64,000 nucleotides of DNA. Origin: Pseudomonadota bacterium. Lineage in GTDB: Bacteria; Pseudomonadota; Alphaproteobacteria; Rhodospirillales; Magnetospirillaceae. This document shows, one piece after another, positions 1 through 8,180 of the stretch. Positions within the stretch are counted from its first letter, which is position 1; the number at the start of each line of letters is the position of its first letter. The position numbers and the translations under genes were made by a program. Below the pieces are notes generated by a model that was not told the origin of the DNA, searched no databases, and saw only the letters and a list, made by a program, of their open reading frames with translations. The stretch is from the NCBI GenBank assembly GCA_023458315.1, contig JAEXAH010000030.1, forward strand, positions 1-64,000. Reading direction: 5' to 3'.

Positions 1-95
1 ACCACAGAGACACAGAGGCACAGAGATACCCGCCAGAATTGAGGTAATTCGTTCACCACGGCTCCAATCTCTCTGTGCCTCTGTGTCTCTGTGGT
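1..95. repeat. 26-bp perfect inverted repeat
   Basis: Bases 1-26 are the exact reverse complement of bases 70-95, separated by a 43-nt spacer. Each arm is built from short CACAGAG-type units. The arms could form a long hairpin or be the ends of a small palindromic repeat. No reading frame is associated with it, and it may extend upstream of the window. Confidence 0.85.
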
Positions 96-254
96 TTAAT
101 CCCTTGTTAGGTTAGCGCCTATGAGGCGCAGCCTCCGGACCACCAATTTTCTTTTATTTCAATGGGATAACAACCTGAAGGGTTCGGGGGCAAAAGCCCC
201 CGAAGATCGGTCAAAGCCGAGTTTTTCCGCAGCCTGTCAGGGTATCGCCGACGG

Positions 255-743
255 TCAGCGGCACTCGCCCTTCGAGCCTTCGGCGCAGACGCGGCCATCG
301 ACCCAGGTGGCCCCGGACAACAAAGCGGCGGTCCACAGCACCTTCTTGATGTTGGCGCCCTTCAGGTTGGCGCCGCTCAGGTTGGCGTCCAGGAAGTTGA
401 CGCCTTCCAGATTGGCGCCTTCCAGGTTGGCGCCCACCAGATTGACCGCATGCATGTGTGAATGGGACAGGTCGGCGCCCTTCAGGTTGGCCTTGTTGAA
501 ATTGGTCAGTTGCAGGTGCGACCCCGACAGGTTGGCCCCCGACAGGTCGGCTTCGTCCAGGCGGGTGGCCATGAACTGGCTGTCGCGCAAATCCTTGCCC
601 GCCGCCTTCAGCTTGCGCAATTCCGCCCAGCCGCAATTGGCCTCGGGGGCGAGAACGCACGAAGGGTTGACGTTTTCCTTGTCGTTGGCCAGGGCGCCGC
701 CCGCCACCAGGATCATCAGGCCCGCCAAAGCAATTCGCCGCAT
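255..743 (-). CDS. exported pentapeptide-repeat protein
   Basis: A 162-residue protein. It starts with a signal peptide (MRRIALAGLMILVAGGALA) followed by a short region with Cys and then about 70 residues of A(D/N)LxG/S pentapeptide repeats such as ADLSGANLSG and ANLEGANLEG. Pentapeptide repeats fold as a right-handed quadrilateral beta helix, usually a protein-binding scaffold; the partner cannot be told here. The start is set by GGGAGG eight bases upstream and by the signal peptide; an in-frame ATG 33 bases further up lacks both. A C-terminal Cys pair (VCAEGSKGEC) may form a disulfide in the periplasm. The gene stands alone, downstream of an AT-rich spacer. Confidence 0.85.
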   Translation of the reverse strand: MRRIALAGLMILVAGGALANDKENVNPSCVLAPEANCGWAELRKLKAAGKDLRDSQFMATRLDEADLSGANLSGSHLQLTNFNKANLKGADLSHSHMHAVNLVGANLEGANLEGVNFLDANLSGANLKGANIKKVLWTAALLSGATWVDGRVCAEGSKGECR

Positions 744-768
744 GCTGCTTCCTCCCGTCCATGTGGGA

Positions 769-792
769 ATGCGCATAAAAGAAAATGCGCAT
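769..792. promoter_or_regulatory. paired ATGCGCAT palindromes
   Basis: The 8-bp self-complementary sequence ATGCGCAT occurs at 769-776 and again at 785-792, 16 bp centre to centre, in the AT-rich leader upstream of the pentapeptide-repeat gene. Two identical palindromes about 1.5 helical turns apart could be an operator; the regulator is unknown. Confidence 0.3.
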
Positions 793-882
793 ACTCGCTG
801 TTGTTTCTTTGGTCATTATGGGCTTGTGCGAGAAATGGTATTTGATCTTGGTTAATAACAGTAATATTTTGTTATTTGTGGG

Positions 883-917
883 CAAAAACAAGGCCGCGGG
901 GCGGGGCGCGGCCTTGT
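883..917 (-). terminator. hemB terminator
   Basis: Read on the minus strand, an 11-bp perfect stem (888-898 with 907-917, 8-nt loop) is followed by a run of five T. It lies seven bases past the hemB stop codon. Confidence 0.85.
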
Positions 918-923
918 CCGGGA

Positions 924-1931
924 TCAGCGTTTCGCCAGCAGCCGCGCCACCTCGGGCGCGGTGTAGGTCAGGATGGCGTCGGCGCCCGCGCGCTTGAAGC
1001 CCAGCAGGCTTTCGACGATCACCTTGTCCCAATCCAGCCAGCCGTTCTGCGCGGCGGCCTTCATCATGGCGTATTCGCCCGACACCTGATAGGCGAAGGT
1101 GGGAACGCCAAAGGCGTCCTTGACCCGGCGGATGATGTCCAGATAGGGCAGGCCGGGCTTGACCATGACCATGTCGGTGCCTTCCTGGATGTCCAGCGCC
1201 ACTTCGCGCAGGGCTTCCTCGGTGTTGGCGGCGTCCATCTGATAGTTCTTCTTGTCGCCCTTCAGCGCGCCCTTCGAGCCGACCGCATCGCGGAACGGGC
1301 CATAGAAGGCCGAGGCGTACTTGGCGGCGTAGGACAGGATCTGGGTGTGCCCCAGATTGGCGTCGTCCAACGCGGTGCGGATGGCCAGGATGCGGCCGTC
1401 CATCATGTCGGACGGCGCGACGACGTCGCAGCCCGCTTCGGCCTGGACCACCGCCATGCGGGCCAGGATGTCCACGGTGATGTCGTTTTCGACGTAATCG
1501 TCGATCACCAGACCGTCATGGCCGTCGGAATTGAACGGGTCCAGCGCCACGTCGCAGATGACGCCCACTTCCGGCACCGCCTTTTTGACGGCGCGCACGG
1601 CGCGGCACACCAGATTGTCGGGGTTGGTCGCCTCGCGGCCATCGGGGGTCTTCAGCGACGCCTCGACCGACGGGAAGATGGCGATGGCCGGAATGCCCAG
1701 GTCGCGGGCCTCGCGCGCGGCTTCCACCAGCAGGTCGATGCTCAGGCGCTCGATTCCGGGCATGGAGGCGATGGGCTGGCGGACATTGCTGCCTTCGACC
1801 ACGAACAACGGCCACACCAGATCGTCCACCGACAGCCGGTTTTCGGCCACCAGCCGCCGCGACCATTCCTGGCGGCGGTTGCGGCGCATGCGGGTGTAGG
1901 GAAAATCGGCTTGGGGCAGGAACGCAGGCAC
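924..1931 (-). CDS. hemB: delta-aminolevulinic acid dehydratase (porphobilinogen synthase)
   Basis: HemB condenses two 5-aminolevulinate molecules to porphobilinogen, the second common step of tetrapyrrole synthesis, in the cytosol. At 335 residues the length is normal. The two active-site lysines are visible: Lys204 in YAAKYASAFYGPF and the Schiff-base Lys258 in MVMVKPGLPYLD. The metal-site segment reads VICDVALDPFNSDGHDG, with Asp where zinc enzymes carry a Cys triad, as in the Mg-dependent class common in alphaproteobacteria. It starts with GTG behind AGGAG. The gene is followed by a strong terminator and appears monocistronic. Confidence 0.97.
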   Translation of the reverse strand: MPAFLPQADFPYTRMRRNRRQEWSRRLVAENRLSVDDLVWPLFVVEGSNVRQPIASMPGIERLSIDLLVEAAREARDLGIPAIAIFPSVEASLKTPDGREATNPDNLVCRAVRAVKKAVPEVGVICDVALDPFNSDGHDGLVIDDYVENDITVDILARMAVVQAEAGCDVVAPSDMMDGRILAIRTALDDANLGHTQILSYAAKYASAFYGPFRDAVGSKGALKGDKKNYQMDAANTEEALREVALDIQEGTDMVMVKPGLPYLDIIRRVKDAFGVPTFAYQVSGEYAMMKAAAQNGWLDWDKVIVESLLGFKRAGADAILTYTAPEVARLLAKR

Positions 1932-2049
1932 TTTCCGGTCTCCTGATTATCTGTGCGGACGGGGCGCGGCGGTCATCATAGCGGCGGCGGCGGCGGGCTC
2001 CAGGGAAATCGCATGAACAATTGTCCATGAACGCCGCCAGGGACGGCCG

Positions 2050-4434
2050 TCAATACCCCGGTTCCAGCCGCAGGACCGCCGTGCTGTCGCTGGCCCGCCC
2101 CAGGGTCAGCCCGATATTGTCCCGCCAACGGACCATCATGTCGTCGTAATGGCGCGACAGTGGGTTGCCCGACTGGCCGGTGGCGATGATAAAGCGGCTG
2201 TCGGCCAGATTGGACAGGTCGAACACCGCACGCAGGCCGGGGCCGTGGACGTGGCGGAAGGTGTCGGCCTGATAGGTGCCGCGATTGATGGTGAAGTCGT
2301 CGCCGTCGGTGTCGATGGCCGCCCCGGTCAGACGGTCCAGCAGCGGCAGGTGGCGCAGCAGCGGATGTTCGAACACCGCGCGGTGGTCGGCGCCCCAGCG
2401 CCAGGCCGCCATGTCCGGACCGTGGCGGGCGGTCAGCCTGGCGACGGCCCGTTCCAGGGCACGGGCGCCGATCTGCTCGCACGATTCCGCCTCGGGGGTG
2501 GTGACGTCGTCGCACCAGTGGCGGGCCTTGGTCAGCATGCCGATCAGCGTTCCGGCATGGGGGCGGCGGAACGCCTTGAAATCGTCGCCCAGGTCGTCGG
2601 CCAGAACGTCGCGCCACATCTGTTCCAGCCATGCGGCGAAGATCAGCGGCTCGGGGCGGGCGCGGTCGGCGCGGCCATCCCAGGCGGCGATCATGGCCGC
2701 CGCCTGCTGGACGCGCGGATCGGTGGCGGCCGAGGCGTCCAGCGTTTCCTTGAGTTCCAGTGCCGCCAGCGACAGGGAATCCAGTTGCAGGGCCTGGGTG
2801 TCGGCCAGGGTCCAGCCGTCGCGCGCCGACAATGCCTCGGACAGTCGCTGGGCGCGCCATGCCTCGGGCCATTCGCTGGCGATGGTGAAGGGGGAACGGT
2901 CGCCGCCCACCGCATTGTTGGCGTTGATCACCCGGCCGCTTTTCGGATTCAACTGCTGCGGCAGCTTTTCCGGCGGAATCCAGCCGGTCCATTCGCCGTC
3001 GCCGGTCCAGCCGCGCACCGGCACGGCGCCGCTGCCGCCCTTGCGTTGCGGCACCCGCCCGGCGGTGATGAAGCCGATGGCGCCCTGGGTGTCGGCATAG
3101 GCGAAATTCTGCACCGGCGAGTGGAAATCGCGCAGCGCGGCGGTGAAGCCGCGCCAGTCGATGGCGCGGTTCAGGCGGAACAGCGCCTGGGCGGTCAGGT
3201 CCTCGGGCTCCAGCGCGGCGGCGCGCAGCGCCACCACCTGATCGGGACCGGCGATGCCGCGCGCGGGCAGGTCCGAGATCACCGGGCCATGGCGGGTCGA
3301 ACGCACGCGCAACGCCACGTCGGCACCGCCCTTGACCTTGATCACCTCGTCGCGCACGGCGAAGCGGGCCACGCCCTGCGGCGTCTGATAGCCGTCGTCG
3401 CCCGCCAGCTTCTCCACGAACAGATCGACGCTGTCGGCGTGGGTGGTGGTGGTGCCCCAGGCGATGCGGCCGTTATGGCCGACCAGGTGGAACGGAATGC
3501 CGGGGATGGTGGCGCCGCTCAGCGTCAGGCCCGGCGCCTCGATGGACAGCAGGTACCATTGCACCGGCGCATGCAGGCCGAGATGGGGATCGTTGGCCAG
3601 CAGCGGCTTGCCGCTGGCGGTGTGGGCACCCGACAATGCCCAGACGTTCGACGCCAGATGCGGACGGCCGCTGTCGGGCAGGGCGGCCAGCAGGGTGTCG
3701 GCGGTGGCGGCGCCCAGGGTGGTCGGCGCGTCGGCCGGAACGGCCGGCCACAATTCGCCCAGGCGGCGGGCATCCAGGCGGGCGGCCAGCTTGCCGCGCA
3801 GCACCTCGGATTGCCAGTCGTTGGTCAGTTGCAGCGACAGAACGCGGCCGACGGCCAGGGAATCCACCGGGCTCCACTGCTCGGGGCGCAGGCCCAGCGC
3901 GATGAATTCCGGCGGCAGGCGGTGCCAGTGGTCGCGCAGCCAGGCGTTGACGCCGTCGCTGTAAGCCTGCACCAGATCGCGGGTCGGCTTGTCCAGCCGG
4001 TCCAGGCTGGTTTCGGCCAGGGCGCGCAGGTTCAGCGTGCGCATGAAGCGGTCGCTGTCCAGTCCCGGCTCTCCCACCGCCTCGGCCAGCCGTCCGGCGG
4101 CGACGCGGCGTTGCAGTTCCATCTGCCACAGCCGGTCCTGGGCGTGGGTCCAGCCCACGGCGAAATAGGCGTCGCGCACCGACCGCGCCGCCACATGGGG
4201 CACGCCCGCCGGGCTGCGTGTGACGGTGGCCGGAAGCTCCAGCCCCTTGATGGGGAAACGCCCCTCGATGCGCGGCAGCGAACTCATGACCCACACGAAG
4301 CCCACCGCCACGGCGGCCAGCATCAACAGCACGACGGCGTTGGCGATCTTGGCCCACACGCTCATTTCCGGGGCGAAGAGCGCGGCCACGGGAACGGCGG
4401 CGCGGTCGTCTTCGTCGGGCATGGGGTCCTGCAC
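2050..4434 (-). CDS. penicillin acylase family protein (N-terminal nucleophile hydrolase)
   Basis: A 794-residue member of the penicillin/acyl-homoserine-lactone amidase family. These are made as precursors and cleaved autocatalytically so that a Ser becomes the N-terminal nucleophile of the beta chain. A membrane anchor spans about residues 30-50. The alpha-chain signature GWTHAQDRLWQMELQRR follows near residue 95, and the likely cleavage/nucleophile Ser262 lies in ASNVWALSG. INANNAVGG near residue 500 resembles the family's active-site Asn region. The substrate (penicillin, N-acyl-homoserine lactone or other amide) cannot be read from sequence. The start taken is GTG behind GGAG; ATG twelve bases downstream is an alternative. 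It diverges from the epimerase gene. Confidence 0.88.
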   Translation of the reverse strand: MQDPMPDEDDRAAVPVAALFAPEMSVWAKIANAVVLLMLAAVAVGFVWVMSSLPRIEGRFPIKGLELPATVTRSPAGVPHVAARSVRDAYFAVGWTHAQDRLWQMELQRRVAAGRLAEAVGEPGLDSDRFMRTLNLRALAETSLDRLDKPTRDLVQAYSDGVNAWLRDHWHRLPPEFIALGLRPEQWSPVDSLAVGRVLSLQLTNDWQSEVLRGKLAARLDARRLGELWPAVPADAPTTLGAATADTLLAALPDSGRPHLASNVWALSGAHTASGKPLLANDPHLGLHAPVQWYLLSIEAPGLTLSGATIPGIPFHLVGHNGRIAWGTTTTHADSVDLFVEKLAGDDGYQTPQGVARFAVRDEVIKVKGGADVALRVRSTRHGPVISDLPARGIAGPDQVVALRAAALEPEDLTAQALFRLNRAIDWRGFTAALRDFHSPVQNFAYADTQGAIGFITAGRVPQRKGGSGAVPVRGWTGDGEWTGWIPPEKLPQQLNPKSGRVINANNAVGGDRSPFTIASEWPEAWRAQRLSEALSARDGWTLADTQALQLDSLSLAALELKETLDASAATDPRVQQAAAMIAAWDGRADRARPEPLIFAAWLEQMWRDVLADDLGDDFKAFRRPHAGTLIGMLTKARHWCDDVTTPEAESCEQIGARALERAVARLTARHGPDMAAWRWGADHRAVFEHPLLRHLPLLDRLTGAAIDTDGDDFTINRGTYQADTFRHVHGPGLRAVFDLSNLADSRFIIATGQSGNPLSRHYDDMMVRWRDNIGLTLGRASDSTAVLRLEPGY

Positions 4435-4579
4435 GGGCGTACTCCGCTGCGGAGGGGGATGTCCTAGGTAGTCCGAAGGGCAGGGGCGCGCAAGACCATA
4501 AAAGCAGTGGACGCGCGCATTTTCCCGAAACCGTCACCATGATATAAGGAAGCCATGAAACAACCCTGACGAGGACCAG

Positions 4580-4984
4580 ATGATCGGTAAGCTTAACCAT
4601 GTCGCCATCGCCGTGCCGGACCTGGACGCCGCCACCAAGCTGTACCGCGACACCTTGGGCGCCAAGGTTTCCGCCCCCGTTCCGCAGCCCGCCCACGGTG
4701 TCACCGTGGTCTTCGTCGAACTGCCCAACACCAAGGTCGAATTGCTGCACCCGCTGGGCGACAAGTCGCCCGTCGCCGCGTTCCTGGAAAAGAACGCCTC
4801 GGGTGGCATTCACCACATCTGCTACGAGGTCGAGGACATCTATGCCGCCCGCGACCAGTTGAAGGCCCAGGGCGCCCGCGTGCTGGGCGACGGCGAGCCG
4901 AAGATCGGCGCCCATGACAAGCCGGTGCTGTTCCTGCACCCCAAGGACTTCTTCGGAACTCTGGTCGAGCTGGAACAAGCCTGA
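4580..4984 (+). CDS. mce: methylmalonyl-CoA epimerase
   Basis: Interconverts (2R)- and (2S)-methylmalonyl-CoA, feeding propionyl-CoA carbon into succinyl-CoA via methylmalonyl-CoA mutase. The 134-residue protein is a vicinal-oxygen-chelate fold made of two beta-alpha-beta3 modules. Metal ligands expected of the family are seen: His7 in LNHVAIAV, the HH of GGIHHICYEVED and Glu in TLVELEQ near the C terminus. The start has GAGGA upstream. It is a single-gene unit followed by a terminator. Mutase and propionyl-CoA carboxylase genes are not in the window. Confidence 0.93.
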   Translation: MIGKLNHVAIAVPDLDAATKLYRDTLGAKVSAPVPQPAHGVTVVFVELPNTKVELLHPLGDKSPVAAFLEKNASGGIHHICYEVEDIYAARDQLKAQGARVLGDGEPKIGAHDKPVLFLHPKDFFGTLVELEQA

Positions 4985-4993
4985 TCATCCGAT

Positions 4994-5026
4994 CCCGCCC
5001 GCTCCGGTTCGCCGGGGCGGGTTTTT
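4994..5026 (+). terminator. mce terminator
   Basis: GC-rich hairpin with an outer CCCGCC/GGCGGG stem and an inner CCGG-TTCG-CCGG stem-loop, followed by five T, ten bases after the mce stop. Confidence 0.85.
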
Positions 5027-5060
5027 CGGATGGCGAGGGTAGGGGGCTGAAAATGCAAAA

Positions 5061-5160
5061 TGGCAAGATCAGTGGCCTGATCTTGCCATCCCTGCGTCTC
5101 CGCGGTGCGGACGCCGGCGACTCCTCCCTAAACCTGAGCCGCTGCGGGGTGCCGGTTTTC
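5061..5160 (+). ncRNA. possible suhB/MmgR-like small RNA
   Basis: The 5027-5320 interval has no convincing gene but is structured. A perfect 12-bp hairpin with TGGC loop lies at 5061-5088 and a second hairpin at about 5094-5114. Next comes the unpaired stretch CTCCTCCCTAAACCTGAGCC at 5121-5140. That stretch differs by only a few bases from the sRNA candidate at 61172-61285, where the order is the same: two hairpins, CCTCCC motif, terminator. The 3' hairpin here is degenerate and ends in only four T, and no clear promoter is seen. On the minus strand the first hairpin is followed by TTTTGCATTTT, so it could instead terminate a leftward transcript. Confidence 0.4.
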
Positions 5161-5320
5161 CAGTCTACCCCGTCCCGTTTTGGGCTTGAGCGGACCTTAC
5201 GCAATTTCCTAACGCGCGTCACTAACTTTTTTGAGCAATATTTCGTGAGCGGTGGATAACCTTGCCCGGATCGGCGGGTTCCGCCACACTGTTCCCGGTT
5301 TTCGTGTCCGGAGAATAGCC

Positions 5321-5764
5321 ATGCCCCGTCTGCTGGTTCTTGTCGCGGTCCTGGCGGTTTGCGGCGGTGCGGCCCTGGCGCAGCAGGATGTCGCCAGCCA
5401 GCCGGTGCGCATCGTCATCACCAAGACCGATTGTTCGCGGCTGATCCGCCATGTCCCGGCGCCGGACGTCGCCTATCAGCCGGGCGTGGACGTCCAGGGC
5501 CGGGCGGTGGCGCCCGCCGACGTGCCGGGCAGCGGCGCCGATGCCATTCCCGGACTGCTTCCCGACGTGCTGGAAATCCCGCTGACCATCAAGCCCATGC
5601 AGGGCGCCACCTACGCCAAGCGCGGCAGCGGCGATTCCCAGGCGACCCTGGGCACCGTGCGCTATGATATGAACAAGGGAACCTTCACCTTCAACGACCG
5701 GCCGCTGACCTCGCCCGAACAGGAAGAACTGGCGCGGGCCTGCCAGAAACGCGGCGTGCGGTGA
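5321..5764 (+). CDS. uncharacterised exported protein
   Basis: A 147-residue protein that I cannot place in a family. It has a clear signal peptide (MPRLLVLVAVLAVCGGAALA, cleavage near AQQ) and a mature part of about 125 residues. Two Cys are present in the mature region (TDCSRL and RACQKR). The middle is rich in Pro/Ala (APADVPGSGADAIPG) and the C terminus reads FTFNDRPLTSPEQEELARAC. The start is chosen for the signal peptide and GGAG eight bases upstream. It lies 95 bases upstream of the lipoprotein-release genes in the same direction, which suggests an envelope role but does not show one. Confidence 0.75.
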   Translation: MPRLLVLVAVLAVCGGAALAQQDVASQPVRIVITKTDCSRLIRHVPAPDVAYQPGVDVQGRAVAPADVPGSGADAIPGLLPDVLEIPLTIKPMQGATYAKRGSGDSQATLGTVRYDMNKGTFTFNDRPLTSPEQEELARACQKRGVR

Positions 5765-5859
5765 TCGCCCGTCTTGTCATCCCCCAGGCCAACGCCTAAA
5801 GTCGGCCAACGCTTAAAGACGGCCTCGGGCCGTTATCATTCCGTAAGGGAAACATTTTC

Positions 5860-7101
5860 GTGTTCGGTGCCTTCGAGAGAATGGTGGCGTTCCGCTACCT
5901 GCGTGCCCGCCGCAAGGAAGGGTTCATTTCCGTCATCGCCGGTTTCTCGCTGGCCGGAATCGGCCTGGGCGTCGCCACCCTGATCGTGGTGATGGCGGTG
6001 ATGAACGGTTTCCGCCAGGAATTGCTGTCGCGCATCCTGGGCATCAACGGCCATCTGGGTGTCTATGGCGCCGGGCCGGTGCTGACCGGTTTCGACCCGC
6101 TGGCCGATGCCATCCGCAAGCTGCCGGGCGTCACCCGGGTCATTCCCACGGTGGAAGGGCAGGTGATGGCCAGCGCGGGCGGTGCTGCCGCGGGGGCCAT
6201 CGTGCGCGGCGTGCGCCCCGACGACCTGCTGGCGCGCGAGATCATCACCAAGGACCTGATCGGCTCGGCCCAGGAGTTCCGCGACGGCGAATCCGTGCTG
6301 ATCGGCCACCGGCTGGCGGAAAAGCTGGGCCTGGGGGTGGGGGACACCATCACCCTGATCTCGCCCAAGGGCAATGCCACCGCCTTCGGCACCGTGCCGC
6401 GCCTGCGCGGCTATCGCATCGCCGGAACCTTCAAGGTCGGCATGTTCGAATATGATTCCGGTTTCATCTTCATGCCGCTCGAGACGGCGCAGACCTATTT
6501 CAAGCTGCCCGACGCCGTGACGCAGATCGAGGTGTTCACCACCAATCCCGATCTGGTGCCCGATCTGCGCGCCGAGATCTACCGCACCGCCGGGGGCGGC
6601 GTGCGCCTGTATGACTGGCAGCAGGCCAACGCCAGCTTCTTCAACGCCATCCAGGTGGAACGCAACGTGATGTTCCTGATCCTGACGCTGATCATCCTGG
6701 TGGCGGCGTTCAACATCATCTCGTCGCTGATCATGCTGGTGAAGGACAAGGGCCGCGACATCGCCATCCTGCGCACCATGGGGGCGACGCGCGGCATGAT
6801 CCTGCGCATCTTCTTCCTGGCGGGCGCCTCGGTCGGCGTGGTCGGCACGGTGTGCGGCACGGTGCTGGGGGTGCTGTTCGCCACCAACATCGAAGGCATC
6901 CGCCAATTCATCCAGTCCATCATCGGCCGCGAGCTGTTCGCCGCCGAAATCTACTTCCTGACCCAGCTTCCCGCCCGCGTCGATCCGTCCGAAGTGGTGA
7001 CGGTGGTGCTGATGGCGCTGGGCCTGTCCTTCGCCGCCACCATCTATCCGGCGTGGCGGGCGGCCAAGCTCGACCCGGTGGAGGCCCTGCGCTATGAGTG
7101 A
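5860..7101 (+). CDS. lolC: lipoprotein-releasing ABC transporter permease LolC/E
   Basis: Permease of the Lol complex, which extracts outer-membrane lipoproteins from the inner membrane and passes them to LolA. The 413-residue protein has the MacB/LolC layout. One membrane helix lies at about residues 20-45 (IAGFSLAGIGLGVATLIVVMAV), a periplasmic domain follows to about 265, and three C-terminal helices carry ILRTMGATRGMILRIF, the ATPase-contact coupling region. Only one permease gene is present, as in bacteria with a single LolF-type subunit instead of LolC plus LolE. It starts with GTG behind AAGGGAA. Its 3' end overlaps lolD by 8 bp, so translation is probably coupled. Confidence 0.93.
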   Translation: MFGAFERMVAFRYLRARRKEGFISVIAGFSLAGIGLGVATLIVVMAVMNGFRQELLSRILGINGHLGVYGAGPVLTGFDPLADAIRKLPGVTRVIPTVEGQVMASAGGAAAGAIVRGVRPDDLLAREIITKDLIGSAQEFRDGESVLIGHRLAEKLGLGVGDTITLISPKGNATAFGTVPRLRGYRIAGTFKVGMFEYDSGFIFMPLETAQTYFKLPDAVTQIEVFTTNPDLVPDLRAEIYRTAGGGVRLYDWQQANASFFNAIQVERNVMFLILTLIILVAAFNIISSLIMLVKDKGRDIAILRTMGATRGMILRIFFLAGASVGVVGTVCGTVLGVLFATNIEGIRQFIQSIIGRELFAAEIYFLTQLPARVDPSEVVTVVLMALGLSFAATIYPAWRAAKLDPVEALRYE

Positions 7102-7777
7102 CGTTCCCGGCCTGCGCCTTGATGGCATCCGCCGCAGCTTCACCCAGGGCAAGGACATTCTGCATGTGCTGAATGGTGCCGAATTGTCCATCCGCCCGGG
7201 CGAGATCGTCGCCCTGGTCGGCCCTTCGGGGGCGGGCAAGTCGACGCTGCTGCACATCGCCGGTCTGCTGGAGCATCCGGACGAGGGCGAAATCTGGCTG
7301 GCGGGCGAGCCGTGCGGCAAGCTGGGCGACGACCGCCGCACCGCCTTGCGCCGGTCCCATCTTGGCTTCGTCTATCAGTACCACCACCTGCTGCCGGAAT
7401 TCTCGGCCATGGAAAACGTGGTGCTGCCGCAGATGATCGCCGGGACCGACCGCGCCGTGGCGGCCAAGCGCGCCCTGGCCCTGCTGGAGCGCATGGGCCT
7501 GGCCGCCCGCGCCGAGCATCGCCCCGGCCAGTTGTCGGGCGGCGAACAGCAGCGCGTCGCCATCTGCCGCGCCCTGGCCAACGACCCCAAGGTGCTGCTG
7601 GCCGACGAGCCCACCGGCAATCTGGACCCGCACACCGCCGAAGGGGTGTTCCGGGAACTGATCGCCCTGGTGCGGTCCTCGGGCGTGGCGGCGCTGATCG
7701 CCACCCACAACCCGGATCTGGCGGCCCGCATGGACCGGGTGGTGCGCATGCAGGACGGGCAACTGGTTCCGGTCTGA
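7094..7777 (+). CDS. lolD: lipoprotein-releasing ABC transporter ATP-binding protein
   Basis: ATPase that powers lipoprotein release with the upstream permease. All ABC motifs are present in 227 residues: Walker A GPSGAGKS (43-50), Q-loop region YQYHHLLPEFSAMENV, signature LSGGEQQR (147-154) and Walker B VLLADEP followed by TGNLD. HNPDL near the C terminus supplies the switch His. The LolD-type motif around residues 94-110 fits this subfamily rather than a generic exporter. The ATG lies inside the end of the permease gene. Confidence 0.95.
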   Translation: MSDVPGLRLDGIRRSFTQGKDILHVLNGAELSIRPGEIVALVGPSGAGKSTLLHIAGLLEHPDEGEIWLAGEPCGKLGDDRRTALRRSHLGFVYQYHHLLPEFSAMENVVLPQMIAGTDRAVAAKRALALLERMGLAARAEHRPGQLSGGEQQRVAICRALANDPKVLLADEPTGNLDPHTAEGVFRELIALVRSSGVAALIATHNPDLAARMDRVVRMQDGQLVPV

Positions 7778-7796
7778 CAGAGAGGGGGGATCTGGG

Positions 7797-8177
7797 ATGA
7801 ACGCCAAGATCACCGCGCTGTATGCGCTGCCATTGTGTGTTCTGTATTTCACCCTCAGCTATCGGGTGATCGGCATCCGCAAGCGGCTGCGCGTCGCCCT
7901 GGGGGATGGCGGCGATTCCGCCCTGCAACGCGCGATCCGCGCACATGGCAATTTCGCCGAATATGTCCCGCTGGCGTTGATCGTCATCGCCCTGGCGGAA
8001 ATCAACGGCGCTACCCCGTGGCTGGTGCATCTGCTGGGGCTGGCGCTGTTGGTCGGGCGTTGCTCCCATGCCTGGGGCGTCAGCCAGACGGCGGAAAATT
8101 TCCGCTTCCGGGTGTTCGGCATGCTGTCCACCTTCGCGGTGATGGTGGGGGGCGCCGCCGTGGCGGTTCTGGCCTGA
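7797..8177 (+). CDS. MAPEG family membrane protein
   Basis: A 126-residue integral membrane protein with four predicted helices. The MAPEG-type signature is visible: RAHGNFAEYVPLALIVIAL in the second helix region, preceded by RIRK-type basic residues and followed by GRCSHAWGV. Family members are microsomal-type glutathione transferases or related enzymes; bacterial members are mostly uncharacterised, so glutathione dependence is inference. A strong GAGAGGGGGG precedes the ATG. It follows lolD by 19 bases and precedes the small HNH gene by 3, so the three may be cotranscribed. Confidence 0.85.
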   Translation: MNAKITALYALPLCVLYFTLSYRVIGIRKRLRVALGDGGDSALQRAIRAHGNFAEYVPLALIVIALAEINGATPWLVHLLGLALLVGRCSHAWGVSQTAENFRFRVFGMLSTFAVMVGGAAVAVLA

Positions 8178-8180
8178 TCC

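Noticed and set aside
350..560. Regularly spaced GTTGGCGCC-like units resembling a repeat array
   Set aside because: They are the codons of the pentapeptide repeats, with variable spacing and no spacer-repeat pattern, so not a CRISPR array.
5053..5259. Short frame between mce and the exported protein gene
   Set aside because: No ribosome site, and the stretch is better explained by hairpins and the sRNA-like motif.
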